Shown in pieces: positions 34,225 to 46,334 of a stretch of 64,000 bases of DNA. The notes under the pieces are model-generated. The model searched no databases and was not told the origin of the DNA. It worked only from the letters and a program-made list of their open reading frames with translations. The position numbers and the translations under genes are program-made. Origin of the DNA: Acanthopleura granulata (Eukaryota; Mollusca; Polyplacophora; Chitonida; Chitonidae); the NCBI GenBank assembly GCA_016165875.1, contig JABBOT010000002.1:32353642-32417641 (forward strand), in the 5' to 3' direction. How positions within the stretch are numbered: the first letter of the stretch is position 1; every line of letters starts with the position of its first letter.

Positions 34225-35990
34225 CTAGGGGTTCTTAAGACATCCATGTACATTACAATAATATGTATGGAAATTACTCACCACTATGAAATTTGCTTTG
34301 AATTTCATGTCTCGAATTTTAATTGCCCGCCTTTCACAATTAAGACTGGTGGCTGCTTCTCTCTTGCATGCCACGGCTTTATTAACAACCGATTAAACCA
34401 TGACAAACACTAAGGAAAACTGCCAAAACTGTCGTCTGAAAACAAATATTTCCCATGCTTTCTCATGCGCAGTGGATCTAACTCAAGCCAATTATTATGA
34501 CGCGCCGTTGAGTTTTCCACATACTTATACAATCCCCGGGTTAAGCGGCAAGAGATACAGGTATTCCTCCGATCATCAAACATCCTGAACACTCTGTCCA
34601 TATCAGCCAACACGAGTGTTATACTTCTGAATTTAAGAAACTTATGATGAAGGCGTTTACTGGCGTATCCTGGATACACTTGTTTTTTAATCGAAAAGCA
34701 AACAAGTCCAGTGATATTCATTTAAAATGTTTTATCAATTACATTTTTTCACCATTCCTTCCTGCTGCTCTTGTTGGCCTACCTTGTTGTGCAGACATGT
34801 CCAAACTGTGAATATTGTTAATTCCATTCTGATATAACTGTGTTGTCGCTGTTCCGGTAATCTGCAAGCAATACGAAGGTAGAACACACATCCTTGTACC
34901 TGCTCTTCATTGTCTGTACTCGCACAGCTCCGGAGACTCCGAAGATTGGCAAAATGGCCAGTGATGCTAAGTCTCTGTTAGGGTACAAGAAAACTATCAA
35001 TCTAATATCCTAAATAGGGACTTATGAGAGCCTTCAGTTGTATATTTAAGTTTATAAATAGACATAATTATATGTTGGTCTGTGCAAATTAACTCTTGGT
35101 GAGCGACTCAGCTTGTGGACCGTTTTTTATCTCGTCATCGGTACGGTCTTACGGGAATCTTATATCAAAAGTGCTATGGTATCATGACGAGCAGTTTCAT
35201 TACGAGCAGTCTTTGGGACTTGACTCCCACTATCTTGGGTAAGACCTTGGGGATTAGCCCCAGACGTTTTGCACTACCACTTTTTCGTTGAAAATGGCTT
35301 TAAAGTACATCAGAATTGTCTTGTAATCACAAGGAAAACAGCTGATTTAACACTACTTCTATATGGATAAATAGTTAACTAGGTACGGATGACGTCATAC
35401 CGGAAACAGATGTCTTCTTGGGTGGTGGGAATATCTCTCCCTTGATTGGCTAAAATTGAGAGGGCGTTAGCCCGTTCGATTTTCCCTACGTGGCGTTTTT
35501 TTTTAATTTGAACTGTGGTATCTCGATTGTCATACGTCATAAAAATAACCATGAATAGGATTCTTTATCCATACATGTATACATTTGGTCTAGTGTTGTC
35601 TTTTCTTTTAATATCTAGCCATATGTGTATACACATATATGTTGTAGTCATCATTATTGTTTTCTCAATACCTACCTCACTGTATATAAGTTATCATTTT
35701 GGTTGTATCCTCGTTCACTTGACAACGATGTCAGAATGTGCACTGAAACGTTCCGATATTACAAATCAGAAGTTGTTATCCACATAAACTGTGTGATGTA
35801 GTATCATGTGGTCACACATCCTTCTTGAAATAGCGTAGTGTCGATTCCTTTGGTCACTCTATCACCTTATATGTAATGTTCCATTATGTAGACAAAATGC
35901 TTGTTGAAAATGATGAAAAGTCAGCGTAGTGTGTCAGAAACCACACCTACATATAATGGTTCTTACGATTCCACCCCGCGTTTCATTTGC
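34225..35990. other. Gene-free stretch
   Basis: No recognisable gene. The open frame at 35515-35787 is hydrophobic and unsupported. Confidence 0.45.
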
Positions 35991-35999
35991 TTCTTGCAG

Positions 36000-36138
36000 A
36001 TTATGAACCTGATTCAACATTACATCAAGAGGCAGGAAACGATCATACAGATGGTGATTCCCAGTAATGTGGACATCGCCAACGCAGAGGCCCTACAATT
36101 TTACCAGAAGTTTGATCCGCAGGGTGACCGGAGTCAGG
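36000..36138 (+). pseudogene. Orphan Mx exon E (copy 3)
   Basis: 139 bp with acceptor TTCTTGCAG and donor GTAAAA, fully open: LIQHYIKRQETIIQMVIPSN then VDIANAEALQFYQKFDPQ. No neighbouring exon D or F was found within several kb, so it cannot be part of a complete gene here. Confidence 0.88.
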
Positions 36139-36139
36139 G

Positions 36140-36870
36140 TAAAAAATAAGAGTCGAAGTACTGGCCAAGGAATTCAAGAGTATCATATCAAGTGTAGAGG
36201 AACTACCGAAATGGTGATGATGCACTGTTCATTAATATAACGTAATGCGCGTTTGGAATTCTGTAGATATTTGCGCATTTATGTTTTATTTACTTACGAA
36301 AACGTTGTACGTAGAGAGCAAGTGGAAAGGCCATTGACATGGGCAACGTAATGTTATTTTGTTGTTTAACACTGAGGAAGCTGCCTGTTTTTCTAACACA
36401 GTCTTATATGGCATAATTGTAACAAGCGATGATTAATCCGCTTGTCATTCATACCTAAACACTGATGACGCTCATATTGGTAGATTTAGAAAGTGAATTT
36501 AAGTAACAGTACTATCGTTATTAGAGATTACACTTTCTGGATATAGCACAGGTTCTAGTGTTGAAAATTGATTGAGACCTCTCCGGGTTTCGAAAAAGTT
36601 ACCTTAGAGTCAGGCACCTAATCGCGAACAATCGTCTGACCATCACAGGGCAATGCATATTCGCGGTAAAGTCTACCTTCAGGTACCTTCTGTTTTTGTA
36701 GAAAGCTGGTTGGTCAAAAGGTCTAAACAGTTTATATGCATAGCTACAGATTAGAACCTGTGCTATATCAAGAAAATTTAATCCTCTAATAACGATAATA
36801 CTGGTAGTGATGATGCTATAAGGATTTTGGTAATAACTAAACACTGGTGATGGTTTCTGGTTGCTGATAT
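36140..36870. other. Gene-free stretch
   Basis: Nothing recognised. Confidence 0.5.
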
Positions 36871-36879
36871 TACCTGACA

Positions 36880-37168
36880 TTAGTGAGGTTTGGTTGGTGG
36901 TGGTACATAAACTACTTATGGAGTTTGCTTGTTATTGACAAATACATGCGGGTGGAGTGGCCGACTTGGTATTGACACATTAACACTAGTGATGATGTTT
37001 GGTTTTTTAGTCGTACCGAAGCACTGATCAGACTGATTACTTGTTATTGACACATTAACACTGAAGATGGTGTCTGGCAGTTGGTGTTACCTACCATTAA
37101 TGATATTACGGATCGGTTGGTCTACTTGTTATTGACACATTAAAACTGAAGACGGTGTCTTTCATATA
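36880..37168. repeat. ~80-85 bp degenerate tandem repeat
   Basis: Three to four units around ACTTGTTATTGACACATTAA and CACTGAAGATGGTGTCTG. Spacing between the last two is 85. Confidence 0.75.
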
Positions 37169-37895
37169 TACATATATATCGACTGGATTTATGGTCTGCT
37201 GTAATCTCCACAAGAAACTATATTTTTGTTGTTGTTGACACTGTTCTTATATATAAGTCGTACTACTTAGATTAGTTCATTCAATGACGAGTGTCTTCGC
37301 GTTTCTTTGTTTGGTCTTGTGTAAGGCATATCGTTGTCTCGGAGTTGAGCAAACCATTTGTTTACTGTTTTTCCTCTCAGATTAGTGATATCCTTACACT
37401 AGTCACATCTGGAAGGCATTAAGGCATAGAGAAATCTGTGCACATACTATATATGGCGATCGATAATGATCTGACTGACCAAACGAATCCAGCTTTCACT
37501 ATATAATGCATCTGTTACCAAAAAAATACTTAAGCAAAAAGAATATCGTGTGGGCTTAACCAATGTACGTTGGTTGGCAAGCCTCACCGCCGTCAAACCA
37601 ATAAAGGCAGAAACACGGTGATATTTTAACGTCTCCCAATTACCTCAGGTATAAACTCAAGCCAATACACCAGAACGAAAGTCTGACCTAGTCTGATTTA
37701 TCTGAACAACGCTGACACAGAGGTTAAGTAGACATAATTTTTTCATGGCTACTCTCAAGTCAGCTGGACATACACTGTAGGCGTAACATGTACTCAGCTA
37801 CTTTGTGACCTTACTGTACATGCAAAAACAGGTATTATTGCAAGGTCTTTTCATTTCCCAGAAGTGAAGTTGCTTTCATTTTCCTTTTGAATTAG

Positions 37896-38005
37896 ACCCA
37901 TCAGAAATGATCCAGGTCCAGCTTAATTGTGATCGAAGCGTCCTCTGTGCGAGACGTGGGGAGAAGCCGGACGGTCAGTAGTTCACTTACAAACAGCGGA
38001 AAACA
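37896..38005 (+). pseudogene. Possible exon remnant of unidentified gene (a)
   Basis: A good acceptor (pyrimidine tract, GAATTAG) and donor (GTAAGT) bound a stretch reading EMIQVQLNCDRSVLCARRG with one in-frame TAG at 37979. I do not recognise the family. Confidence 0.3.
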
Positions 38006-38046
38006 GTAAGTGTTTGCCATATTGATGTATCTGTACAGCATTTCAG

Positions 38047-38121
38047 CGCCAGCCATCCTGGATGAATTCTACACAGTTAATCATATGAAATACACGCTGT
38101 TCGAAGAGGCGAGGGAAACCT
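38047..38121 (+). pseudogene. Possible exon remnant of unidentified gene (b)
   Basis: Acceptor CATTTCAG and donor GTAAGA. The open frame reads PAILDEFYTVNHMKYTLFEE. Phase does not join cleanly with fragment (a). Family unknown. Confidence 0.3.
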
Positions 38122-38861
38122 GTAAGAAGTTGATATGAGTCATGCCTACTGGTTTAAATACTTGTATACATTCACTTATAAAAATGTCAGTGTTTCAAAT
38201 ATATCAACGCATGTGTCGTTTTCTAAGGAAAATAACGTTTTGATGCACTAATTGAATCTATATGTATTTGGACAGTGAAGACAAAATAAAACCATTCGAT
38301 GGTGTCATGCTTCTTATTCAATGATAGCCTAGTAGCCTATGTAATTAGGACATTCAGGTGGTACTGGACGATCTATAATATTACGCGCTTCAACAGAGCA
38401 AGACTATAGGACACTGCCATATTTGTGCCGTATATGACAACTCTTCACTGCATATAAAACCAAAGCCTTATACAGTACTTGCTACCAAGTATAAATGTGG
38501 ACACAGATTACACAATGTCGCAGTAATAAAAACGATGACATTGCCTGAGCTGCTTTAATGTCCCTATTATGACATGGACATATTTCAAAAGAGACGCTAT
38601 GTGGTTTGGCGCCATCTTTCTTAAAATGCTGTCTAAGTGAAAACTGTTGGGGACTCTTGTGGTTGTTTACAGTCATTTTCCCGCAAGGTAGACGTCGAGA
38701 CATTGACACTCGAATACTCGCATACTTTTGTTTCCACTGACATGTATAATACGCTATTCGAAGACATCTTTTTTATGTTTCAGATTATTCACGTAATGAA
38801 TACTTTAGAAATTAAATAATGAAGAATTTAGCATGATCCAGGTACACGTATTCGTACAACT

Positions 38862-39091
38862 AGTCCGTGATTGTTCTTTGTAGGGATTTGCATTAGAAAT
38901 GACGCTATCGCTCAAGTGGCAAGGGGAGAAGTTAAGACTGGTATTTGACCAGCTAGAAGTAGGTGGGGTGCTTTTTCGCAGTGCCAACTGTTAGTGACCA
39001 CATTTCTCACACTAGATCTCTCTGACTTGGGGATTTGAGCGATAGCGTCATTTCTAATGCAGAACCCAATGTCAGAGCAATCCCAGACTAT
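38862..39091. repeat. Foldback with perfect 26-bp arms
   Basis: 38890-38915 and 39035-39060 are exact reverse complements (core TTAGAAATGACGCTATCGCT) separated by 119 bases. Weaker complementarity extends about 25 bases outward on each side. It resembles a small MITE or a transcribed hairpin. Confidence 0.75.
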
Positions 39092-39687
39092 CGCACAACA
39101 TACTATTTTATAGTGTGAAAATATACTGGCGGTACTGGTACTCAGGTTCGGTATAAACAGATTATGTAGCTCTTCAGCGTTACGTATGTACATGCATTGA
39201 ACGTGAAATGACTTTGTAAATATTGAAGCATTTGTACAGAATGTACAATACTGCCTTACTGCTGTGGTGTTTTTTTGTTATCTAGTGGTCAAGTCATAGC
39301 AACGCATAGCAACGACAAAACAGTGGCGTCTAATAATATCACTGTCTCGACACGACGGCAAATATATTGCATGGACACGTTGAAATGTAACTCTCAGTGT
39401 TACTTTTTCGTGTGATTTGGGCGTTTTGTCTGTGCACTTTCGATATGTACGCATGTATATTAGCACTATTGTTTAGTATTCTTAGTTACTCTTTTCAGAG
39501 GTTTATATAATACACCAATTTGATGTCTCTGCCAGCCGATTGGCGGGCGAGGTAGTCCTGAGATAATTCTTAAGTGGTATTCTTGACTGCACTGACCCTG
39601 TTCAGTGAATCTAGTTCCCTCTGACCTAGGCTCCACTTTGGTATCCTGCAATCTTTACCAGTGCGTGCGAATAATCCAATGTTTTAG

Positions 39688-39776
39688 GAAAGGCAAATAG
39701 AAGAAAGGATCTGTTACCTGAAGTCCATACACTTCGAAGAGAAACGCAACCGTCTAATACTTGCTACTAAGCTACA
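39688..39776 (+). pseudogene. Possible exon remnant of unidentified gene (c)
   Basis: After GTTTTAG the frame reads ERQIEERICYLKSIHFEEKR, a charged helical segment, and remains open to a possible donor GTATTA. Family unknown. Confidence 0.28.
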
Positions 39777-40055
39777 AGTATTATTTCAACCTTATCCCTA
39801 CCTCTGTAGGACATAAAACTTTGTAGCATCGAAGCAAAGAAAAACACATTCAGTAAAAATACCTCAATGTTCAAAAATCTTTTACGGGTAAGCGCACAAT
39901 AAGATGTACTAGTATTCAGTAAATGAAGAGAAAAGCCTGCTTTGCAACTCGTCAGAGGAGCAGCATGACCTTGCTAGGATCATCTAACATATAACACCTT
40001 TTCAAAGTAATGGACTTAATCTGTAAATATACTGTATCTGAAATTTTAATTACAG

Positions 40056-40222
40056 ATCATCCTGCGTACATAGTGACCGAGGTCAGATCATGGGACGATC
40101 CAAACAACGTACGGACGACGCCAAGAAATCTACCACTTCCCCATGGGCCGAGCTGCGGCAGAATTCACCAAAGCAGCCAAAGTCTGACAAACTGGTCCAT
40201 TGCCCACAAGGAACCATTAAAA
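40056..40222 (+). pseudogene. Possible exon remnant of unidentified gene (d)
   Basis: Acceptor TTACAG and donor GTGAGA bound 167 bases open in two frames. One is lysine-rich (GRSKQRTDDAKKSTTSPW). GC content is higher than the flanks. I cannot assign it. Confidence 0.3.
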
Positions 40223-40454
40223 GTGAGATCTCTTTTCAATAGCGTATATAAAAAGCTTATAGTGAATGAAGTAGCATCCTGTTATCTTGTCATGGTATCT
40301 CTATCACGGCAACCTGAGGCCTGACAGGATTATAATTAAACTGTACAGCTTGATTTTAAGGCCTGAAAACTGTTATGCTTGTGTTCAGTAAGACGAATAA
40401 TAAATAGATGTGATCTCTTTCTGACGTGAGACAGTCGCTCCAGTGAGTGTTAAA

Positions 40455-40945
40455 TCTACAGCCACGGTTTAACCAGAGGTCAGACAGTGGATCTAGTTGT
40501 CTTGTACAAGCATTGTTTACCCAGAGATCAGACAGTGCATCTAGTTGTCTTAACCAGAGGTCAAACAGTGGATCTAATTGTTTTCTACAAGCTTTGTTTA
40601 ACCATGGGTCAGACAGGGGATCTAGTTGTCTTCTGCTGTTTAACCAGAGGTCAGACAATGGATCTAGTTGTCATCTGCTGTTTAACCAGAGGTCAGACAA
40701 TGGATCTAGTTATCTTCTGCTGTTTAACCAGAGGTCAGACAATGGATCTAGTTGTCTTCTGCTGTTTAACCAGAGGTCAGACAGTGGATCTAGTTGTCTT
40801 CTGCTGTTTAACCAGAGGTCAGACAATGGATCTAGTTTTCTTCTACAGCCACAGCATAAACCTTAGGTCAGACAGTGGATTTAGTTGTCTTCTACAGTAA
40901 CTCTTTAATCAAAGGTTAGACAGTGGATCTAGCTATCTTCAAAGA
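40455..40945. repeat. 42-bp minisatellite (AACCAGAGGTCAGACA core)
   Basis: About eleven units of TTTAACCAGAGGTCAGACAA, TGGATCTAGTTGTCTTCTGC, period 42. It is open in several frames because 42 is divisible by three. The same core recurs at 48420-48690. Confidence 0.95.
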
Positions 40946-41236
40946 ATGTGTTATACAGCCAAAACTGTTATGCTCAACATATTAAAATTTATTGCTCTCA
41001 AAAGCCTGGTTGTTCTTTATTTAGATGTATCTAGCACGATAAAAAAAAACGGGCACATCAATAAAACATAATGGAAAGTAAGTATGATTACGCCGAAGAA
41101 TGTATTTTAGACATCATCGTATTCCTATCATGAACAGCAAATATAGCAAATACATACCCTGTACAGCGCATGATTATGTGTATATTGGGATAAAATTTTC
41201 GCGGCCCACCGCCTGAAAGAAGTTTGAATTCAAGAC

Positions 41237-41368
41237 ATGGCGGACGTTAGCTCCAAAAGCGCGGTTCAAAAGTTTAACCGGCTGGATTTCTGTTAAACGA
41301 TGGTTTACCGGCGCCGGATTTGCTATTTTTACAAACTGGGTGACACAAGGAATCTGCTCATACCAAAG
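41237..41368 (+). other. Candidate 5' exon with start codon
   Basis: A CpG-richer patch has ATGGCGGACGTTAGCTCC opening a 19-codon frame. A second ATG at 41300 opens MVYRRRICYFYKLGDTRN in phase to a strong donor CCAAAG|GTAAGG at 41369. No downstream exon was identified, so this may be a decayed or unrelated promoter-proximal exon. Confidence 0.28.
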
Positions 41369-41374
41369 GTAAGG

Positions 41375-43440
41375 TAGAGTTAGAGCTGTTATTTGTAGTG
41401 AAATTGTTACCGTGGATTTCTATGGGACCGACGCTGGGCGTTACGGTAAGGGAAGTAAGCGACCAGCTAGCTGTACTAGACAGCAAGGTAATCAAATTAG
41501 CTGAATGCTGGGATCGGGAGCTCTAGTTTTTGTTGTAATTTTCTCAACAGTATTCCAAGGAGCTTCGGTGGGCTTTTCCCCACCTACAGTTCACATGAAA
41601 ATGACAAGTCAAGAAGAAACACTTCAGCCCTACATGTACCAGTGGATAATCCATTGCATACTATTTAATAATTAATCTGTCACTATCAGCATACAATCTT
41701 GCCGTCTCGTGTTCGTCCATACCCGTGTTCTGCTTGTTATATACAAAGATGCAACCCACAACTGTCATGGTAAAAAAAAAAAAATACTACATAACTTCAT
41801 GTGTTAGCGGCAAAGTTTCATTTTTGCACAGGTATATCCAAGACTGGATTCTATAAACACTGCAAAATCCAGTTTTAGGATACAGTCGAGTCTATATATA
41901 TGCAATACAGTAATTCCCCTAGAATCGACTGACACGCGTTTGAACATTTCCCTCAGTTTACAGACGTCTTCATGGAAATCCTGCAAGAATTTAATATTTT
42001 TTTTCGGAGGTGTTGTTTGTAATTATAAGAGTGAGTATTTTGTATTGGGAAAGGCTATAAACTGGGGCCTGTAGACATACAGTGTTTGAAGAGTGTTGTA
42101 AGAAACATCATTAGATGTGGCTGATGTGAGACGACCAGTTTAATCAAGTTCAACGGACACCAGGTGACACAAACTCTGGCAGCAGTGCTTCAAAGCTTCC
42201 AAACCGCTGGCCCTTCTGAGATTGTACTGAATTTGCAACTTTGTTGTGGTTATTGGAAGCTCTAGGCTGCTTCACGTTCCCACAGTCAAAAACCTCAAAC
42301 ATACATTTCTTCTTCTCTCTATCACTATTCAGTACGAGCTGGACGAAGGAACGGTGTAACAAATTCAATGCACATTTCATTCAGGTTTAAAAGAATTCAC
42401 TGCCACGGGGAAATACGGATGTATATTATGGTCAATCTGTATCGAGTCATTGACATGATAATTCACTCTGATGGACGCTCGCGTGGATTTACAAACTTTG
42501 CTAAGTATGCATGTACACTTACTGAAGACCTATGTCATGTAATGAAACATTACCCTATATCTTAATGGGAAAAAATAAGGTTCACACATTTCAATTTTGT
42601 AAGTATATTTAGAAATCCCAGAAAACATCTTTCTGTGGAAACGTATATTTTTACCAGATTATATATGAATTCGAAAATTATACGAAACTGGAAGCTGATC
42701 CGTTTAAAAGGGGCCTGGTTATTGCGTTGTGCAATTGCAGAATCATAAAGTATACGATGATCTTAATACGGACCTTTCGTTTAAAACCCTCTTTCATGTG
42801 GTCATGTCTTGGATTCGGATGATTATGTGAATTGTACACATAAGAATGTTTGAGCTAACTTCAACACTGGATTTTCATAAACTATTACACTTGGAAACAA
42901 GGGTTCTAAAAGCATTAAATTCTGAAAGCACGACACGCTTCTTTGAGCTGACAGAATATCCAGGTAAAATCTATACCAGACCAACATATTTTTTTCAGAA
43001 TTGGGCGAAACAGATCAAAACTTCGTTTCACACAGAAAAGTTACTAACTATGCAGTAAATTTAAATTTACAGTGTACTAAACATGCATAATGCATCAGCA
43101 AAGTCAGGCAAACTGTTCAAACTGTTCAGTCCGGTAAAATGTTCCAAACAGGACCACAATATTGCAAATGGGTGAAACAGCTCGAAAATTCGTCGGTATG
43201 ATGTAGGTATCTAACTTGAAAGAATTAAGCATAGACAAATTATTTGAATTTATTTTCACAAAAACGCCCCCGTGGAATAATAAAAAGAGAAGTGTGTGGC
43301 TTAAAAGGGAGAGATTAACAACATTAAGAAATAAGGAGATAATAATAGAAAATTCCAGGAGGTTTTAATGACCAAACCTTAAGTTTATAGCAAGACTTTA
43401 TCTTGCATTTACTTCCAGTTTTTAAATCATGATAAATATT
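41375..43440. other. Gene-free stretch
   Basis: No recognised family on either strand. Confidence 0.45.
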
Positions 43441-43448
43441 CAAATTTC

Positions 43449-43682
43449 ACAATGACCCGGGAGCCTCTTATCAGTGTGAATGCTGTGAGTTCACGTTAAG
43501 CTCTGGCTGACGTAGGCGTTCTTCCTCTCCAGTTACAAGCAATAAAGTTTGCCTGCAACCCCTGGATGACTGTGGGTTTCTTGTGGACTGTCTAGTTTTT
43601 TCCGCAATTATTTAATGCTTGCCTTCGTCTGTAAGTGAAATATTCCTTAGTACACTGTATAATACATGTCAGATAATAAATA
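43449..43682 (+). repeat. SINE family A, diverged copy
   Basis: Carries GAATGCTGTGAGTTCACG (B-box region), CTGCAACCCCTGGATG and GTCTGTAAGTGAAATATTCC, then an ATAATAAAT tail. It is more diverged than the other copies. Confidence 0.75.
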
Positions 43683-44320
43683 TTCTTTTTTAAGATGTTT
43701 TCTTATTAAATTGTAATATCTTTAATTTAATCCAACGGTTTTTATTTTAAAGTTTCATTTTCTACTTCATTTTACTTAAGAAAAAACAACATTCTTTATT
43801 TTGACCTTGTCTGTTTTATATCAACTTTCTGTCCTATTCATGTCCTGCGTTCATGTTACATTTTAAAACTGTCATCAAAATGGCTATGTTTATCCGAAAG
43901 GAAAAAAATCAGCAGTAGAAATGTACTTTACTGTGCTTCAACCATGAACACGCGTAGTTATCCTCTTTATATGCCATTCAAACAGTAATTTGGACAAATT
44001 TCTTGTCTTTCTTTTTTCCCAGCTAAATAAACTGTACTTCTGAATTTTCTTTTCACTGAAAATCCTTACCCCTAGCATTCTAAGCAGCTCTAGAAACCAA
44101 TATAATACATGTATATTGTTTGTCACATTTTGAACAACTGCAAAGACAGTGTAACAGCTCATATCCAGCAGGACGAATTTTGCAAACCACGTCATTGTGT
44201 GCTATTACTAGCAAATACAGGCTACAAAATCTTTTACTTTTAAGAATTTTTATGTTTCATGAAATTTAAAATGTTAAATTAAGGCCTATATACTGGAGTC
44301 AAAACATCTATTTTGAGTAC

Positions 44321-44488
44321 TTTCCCTCCAGTCATACGTGGGAAGGTCTGCCAGCAACCTGCGGATGGTCGTGAGTTTCCCAAGGGTTCTGCCCGGTTTG
44401 CTCAAACCGTAATGATGGCCGCCGTCGTGTAAGTGAAATATTCTCGAGAACGGCGTGAAACACCAATCAAACAAATAAATAATAAAAA
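44321..44488 (+). repeat. SINE family A copy (head lost)
   Basis: Contains GGAAGGTCTGCCAGCAACCT, GGCCGCCGTCGTGTAAGTG, AAATATTCTCGAGAACGGCG and an AAATAAATAATAAA tail. Confidence 0.88.
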
Positions 44489-44968
44489 TTCTGAGTAACT
44501 ATTTAAGTCCAGATTTTAATCAAAATATGTGTTGGATTTATGTGTTTATGGCCTTTTAGATTTATTCCCGGGAAAAACAGTTCATAACACATATCACTAC
44601 ATTTTTTTATTTGACTCTTTTAATAAGGACAACTTTGTTCTCACAACTCGGAATACAAATAGATAAAGTGTCTGCATCATGAGTAGTATTTTGTGCTACA
44701 CTGCTACTAACAGATGTGCCGAAAATCGGAATGTCTTAACCGAAGACCGAAGTCACCGTATGTGTCGTCAATGTTTCCGCAAACATCAAATATGGTGGAA
44801 ATGCTGCCTTCACTGAAAGTAGTCGTGGTCTGTACCCTGTGCTTTGTGAATGAAAATGTGCCCTTTGACAACCAGTGAAAAATTAGGTTATGTTCTGAGC
44901 CAGTTAGTTCAAATTAAGTAAAATTTTAGTGGTTAAGAATCAATCAAAGACGAGCATTTCTTAACCGC

Positions 44969-45568
44969 TAAAAGGGGGTGGTATGATAAGGTGGTGAAAG
45001 TGCGCAGGACTAAGACTGCCCATTGCAGACAGAAATGAAGTAGTTTGTCTGTGACGACTGTCAACCATCAGTTGACCGCAAACCGGGTCGTTGCCCATTC
45101 GAGATATCCCCAAAAGTTATCCGACGCTACATATAGACTGTTGTTTGGTTTCCATCCTCTACAATAAACTCAACGTATTTTCGAAAGATGAGGTGAAAGA
45201 TAGGTCGTACAAATCAAAAGACAAAGCTATTATTTTAACCATGAAGGAAGTGGACCCCGAAAAAAAGTATTTTACATAAAGATCAAGATCATTGAAATAC
45301 TAGTCCGCGGCAAATTTGGTTCTAGGGTTCCACATCCTTTATGCTTAAACCGGAGCTTGAATAGGCACAAAAATGTTTGAAATTGACTAAACTGAAAAAT
45401 GTAACATTTTCGCGGATTAAAAAATTTATACTTTTTTGTAAAATCATATACACTCATGTATTATAAATGTTAAAATTAAAAGAAAAAGATATATAGGGGA
45501 AAAAATCGTGATCAATTTATGGTAAAGGCAAGGGGTAGATTTCTCGCCTTATCATACCCCTCCTTTTA
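44969..45568. mobile_element. ~600-bp element with 22-23 bp terminal inverted repeats
   Basis: 44969-44991 and 45547-45568 are inverted copies sharing GGTATGATAAGG at the inner side and TAAAAGG at the outer side. The element starts and ends with TA, consistent with a TA target-site duplication as in Tc1/mariner-type nonautonomous elements. No transposase frame is seen. Confidence 0.6.
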
Positions 45569-45624
45569 CTTGTGAAAGTAAAAGACAGCGCATGTTCAAA
45601 GTTAAGTTTGTCAAGAGGATTGGA

Positions 45625-46205
45625 CAGTTTTATGTTTATTTCTGTAAAGTATTTTTCATAACAACTACTACGACAGTGGAAGCTGACATTTAACAGTGCT
45701 CCGTCGGCTAACTTGAAACGCAGCCAATATATGTGAGCTCTGACCTAATTATTCCAAGTGCGGAACACTCTTGCCACCTGAGACCGTAGTAAGCCGTTAA
45801 GATTGTTTTGGAAACTTAAGTGTATAGGTAAGACTATAACATGAAATGAACAAGAAATTTACTTCCACCACAACACAATGGTCTGGAAATACTTTGCAGT
45901 ATTCTTCACACATGTACTTGTTATAATTAAAATATGTTAACATTAAAACAGTGTCCTGACCCTATGCTTTTACATATTATATTGACAGTCAACTCGGAAG
46001 ATTTACGCCACAACTTATAAACAGCTGATATTTCCTAGCTCTCTGACTGGTCAATCTCTCATAAGCTTAAAATCACGGGCGCCTCCAGATCCCCAGTGGG
46101 CAGCAAAATATTCCACACTTCAAACTCATTCATATAAATTCAAACAGGGTTTTGCCTCAATAGAGAATTTTGTAGTCTTTTACTTTAACATGAACTATAT
46201 GAACT
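45625..46205 (-). repeat. Dispersed family C, copy 3 (inverted)
   Basis: Read on the minus strand it contains TGGGGATCTGGAGGCGCC, AGAGAGCTAGGAAATATCAG, ACCATTGTGTTGTGG, GTGTTCCGCACTTGG and TTTACAGAAATAAA, in the same order as copy 1. Confidence 0.78.
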
Positions 46206-46334
46206 TCAAAATCCCCAAAAATGGATGACATTTTAGTTAGCCCCAGGAAACATATGTTAATTTCTGTCAATGGAATGGGCTTCAGGTGACCTACTTAATC
46301 ACCTAACACGTTGGCCTAGGCGACACAAGCGTTG

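Noticed and set aside
40447..40900. Two overlapping 137-139 codon frames
   Set aside because: Both arise from the 42-bp minisatellite, whose period is divisible by three.
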